A DNA stretch of 6,556 bases from an uncultured Oscillospiraceae bacterium (GTDB lineage: Bacteria > Bacillota > Clostridia > Oscillospirales > Oscillospiraceae), in contig CAAEKI010000152.1 of the NCBI GenBank assembly GCA_900756495.1, positions 1 through 6,556 of the forward strand, given 5' to 3'. Below, piece by piece: positions 6,201 through 6,556 of the stretch. Numbering within the stretch: the stretch's first letter is position 1; every line of letters starts with the position of its first letter. A program made the position numbers and the translations under genes. The notes under the pieces were generated by a model that saw only the letters and a program-made list of their open reading frames with translations, had not been told where the DNA came from and ran no database searches.

Positions 6201-6556
6201 CCCCGCCATGACCATGACGCGCTGCGACTATATCCTGATGCTCTACCGCGCCTACAACCTGCAGTCCTACGGCACCTCCAGCTTCCCTGACGTGCCTGCG
6301 GACAGCTACTATGCAGAGGCTGTCGCGGCCGCCAAGGCGCTTGGCATTGTCACCGCCGACGCCAACGGCAAGTTCAATCCCCTCTCCCCCGTCACACGCC
6401 AGGATTCCATGCTGTTCCTCCAGCGGGCGATGAAAGCCGCGGGGCAGGTCATGGCCGACGGCCCCGCCTCTGCGCTGGCCGCCTTCAGTGACCGCGGCTC
6501 GGTGGACAGTGCCGCCCAAGGCGCTGTGGCTGCCATGGTTCAGGCCGGTATTATCA
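3217..6556 (+). CDS. Large secreted SLH-anchored surface protein with Big_2 domains and five novel repeats, 3' end outside window
   Basis: An exported cell-surface protein with 1113 complete codons visible and no stop. The N-terminus has a classical signal peptide: basic MDVRKRPLWPR, a Leu/Ala core (about 12-26) and AALA-AD, with cleavage near residue 31. Four Big_2 Ig-like domains follow at about 40-128, 131-210, 213-289 and 293-373. Five tandem modules of about 116 residues (379-957), which I do not recognise as a named domain, come next. SLH domains begin at 962 and 1022, and a third begins near 1088 and runs off the edge. SLH domains bind secondary cell-wall polysaccharide, so the Big_2 and module array should project outward as a stalk. 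Start ATG at 3217 follows AAGGAG (3201-3206) with 10 nt spacing. Codon use shifts within the gene: the first two Big_2 domains are clearly more AT-rich than the rest. Likely roles are adhesion or surface structure; no catalytic domain is visible. Confidence 0.92.
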   Translation, partial: MDVRKRPLWPRCLSLLLALAMLAGLLPAALAADNVGEPDLSLTPSSETIKVGETLTLEAAVTAPEGAIYDKNNISWESSNPAVASVSDDGTVKGLAVGDTQISAEIEIQTDASTRITKTATCDIKVDGIPVEGISLSKTSLTLVEGKNERLSVNFSPENATNKTVHWSATGGVTVVDGLVTAVTAGEAVVTATSEDGNFEAQCNVTVTAAPVTTTVTVSPTSISLPAGGSTKLTASASDGSSVTWSSNKTSVATVSSSGNVTAVGAGTATITATTKSGASASCTVTVSSTISVSSVSLPSSTTVSMGKTVQLSPTISPSTATNKNVTWKSSNESVAKVSSSGVVTGVAVGSANITVTTSDGGKTATCRVVVTSPAAADVTYSTAKGEPVTFDASDFNSVCNKLMGRNLNYVKFSLPSSSNGTLYYNYSDGDYDRELTSSDECRRNGSPSLSSVTFVPKSSRTGKVTISYTGWDSSGYEFTGEVVISIDTNDGVISYSTAKNTPVTLDDSSFNDFSQDVNDSNFDYIQFTLPSSSYGTLYYGYDSDGDYERAVSSNTKYYRSSSYYLDEVTFVPRDNYTGTVNISFTGRSTDGDSLSGTLRIYVGVSSSDDISYSTDINESVPLVEQDFIDFCKAETGVTFDYVTFTPPSSSRGYLYYNYRSSSSSNTKVSSGTRYYRNSSPYLENITFVPAKDYEGTVSIPFSGYSADDEKFSGTLRIYVGAGAGDVTYSASIGEAVTFSASDFNSFCKDLTDANLNYVRFTLPSSSSGTLYYDYNTSTGKYDSRVTSNTSYYRSSSPKLNDVTFVPASNVTGTVAISFTGRSTNSKSFSGTVVITYDSLKEPSVIRYSTTGLPVQFNISDFNSASKSRGGAELNYLTFTTPSSTYGKLYLNYASPISNGGVLSSNTYCYASGNPSIGSIAFVPKAGFNGIAYLYYSAKDKNGSTYSGTVEISVTPASSSSVFTDVGVNYNWAASAVDFLNKTGVVKGTGSNQFSPAMTMTRCDYILMLYRAYNLQSYGTSSFPDVPADSYYAEAVAAAKALGIVTADANGKFNPLSPVTRQDSMLFLQRAMKAAGQVMADGPASALAAFSDRGSVDSAAQGAVAAMVQAGII
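3334..4335 (+). repeat. Four tandem Big_2 (bacterial Ig-like) domains
   Basis: Units lie at about 3334-3600, 3607-3846, 3853-4083 and 4093-4335. Domains 1, 3 and 4 carry the Big_2 signature: a Trp with a Ser/Asn stretch (W76-ESSN, WSSN, WKSSN), then VA.V, a Gly turn, V..V..G.A.I and a closing strand. Domain 2 is more divergent (HWSATGGVTVV). Every domain has a single Cys in its last strand (C122, C203, C283, C367), in contexts such as ATCDIKV and ASCTVTV, as is usual in Big_2. Such domains act as structural or adhesive spacers in bacterial surface proteins. Confidence 0.85.
4351..6087 (+). repeat. Five tandem copies of an unrecognised ~116-residue Ser/Tyr-rich module
   Basis: Units start at residues 379, 494, 611, 727 and 846 (bases 4351, 4696, 5047, 5395 and 5752), with unit lengths of 115, 117, 116, 119 and about 112. 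Each reads in order: (V/I)xYS near the start; a hydrophobic residue and DFN or similar near 17-19; a Cys or Ser at 22; NLNYVxF; LPSSSxGTLYYNY; a variable Ser/Asp-rich loop; SSNTxYYRxSSPxL; VTFVP; TGTVxISFTGxS; FSGTVxIxV. The alternation of short beta-strand-like segments with Gly turns suggests a beta-sandwich, possibly distantly related to cadherin-like or tandem-95 repeats; that link is inferred from pattern only. Unit 5 is the most divergent. Copies differ widely at the protein level, so this is not a recent duplication. Confidence 0.8.
6100..6556 (+). other. S-layer homology (SLH) domain region, third domain incomplete
   Basis: SLH 1 (from residue 962) opens FTDVGVNYNWAASAVDFLNK, passes GVVKGTG..QFSP and ends TMTRCDYILMLYRAY. 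SLH 2 (from 1022) opens SFPDVPADSYYAEAVAAAK and has GIVTADANGKFNP and PVTRQDSMLFLQRA. SLH 3 begins near 1088 (AFSDRGSVDSAAQGAV) and is cut at AGII. SLH triplets bind pyruvylated secondary cell-wall polymer. The wall-binding TRAE motif appears here as TRCD and TRQD, with Asp in place of Glu. A triplet would end about 30 residues past the window. Confidence 0.92.

Noticed and set aside
5746..6519. Minus-strand open frame of 257 codons rich in Gly and Val
   Set aside because: It is antisense to repeat unit 5 and the SLH domains, which have clear family patterns on the plus strand.

Overview
The window looks like chromosomal DNA from an anaerobic, GC-rich Firmicute, most likely a gut-type Clostridia of the Oscillospiraceae/Flavonifractor kind. 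Three things point that way: a tungsten/molybdenum aldehyde:ferredoxin oxidoreductase family gene, strong AGGAGG-like ribosome binding sites, and a large SLH-anchored surface protein, together with C/G-ending codons over most of the window. The lineage is inferred from gene content and composition only.

Layout, left to right. (1) Bases 1-1508, minus strand: the first 502 codons of an aldehyde:ferredoxin oxidoreductase (AFOR) family enzyme; its C-terminus lies beyond the left edge. (2) Bases 1509-1764: a 256-bp divergent regulatory region. It holds a good sigma-A-type promoter for the oxidoreductase, an extended -10 promoter for the rightward genes, a 14-nt inverted repeat between them and small hairpins in the oxidoreductase leader. 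(3) Bases 1765-3128, plus strand: two integral membrane protein genes overlapping by 4 bases (ATGA), first a YhhN/lysoplasmalogenase-like protein and then a TIGR01906/DUF1461 protein. A hairpin terminator overlaps the stop codon of the second. (4) From 3217 to the right edge, plus strand: a very large secreted protein, at least 1113 residues. It has a signal peptide, four Big_2 (bacterial Ig-like) domains, five copies of a roughly 116-residue Ser/Tyr-rich module that I do not recognise, and then SLH domains; the third SLH is cut by the window edge.

The parts do not form one obvious pathway. The oxidoreductase is a cytosolic redox enzyme, the two small membrane proteins are probably co-translated, and the SLH protein is a cell-wall-anchored stalk or adhesin-like protein with its own promoter region. 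The least explained element is the five-copy module in the SLH protein. I see no rRNA, tRNA, CRISPR array, insertion sequence or integrase in the window.
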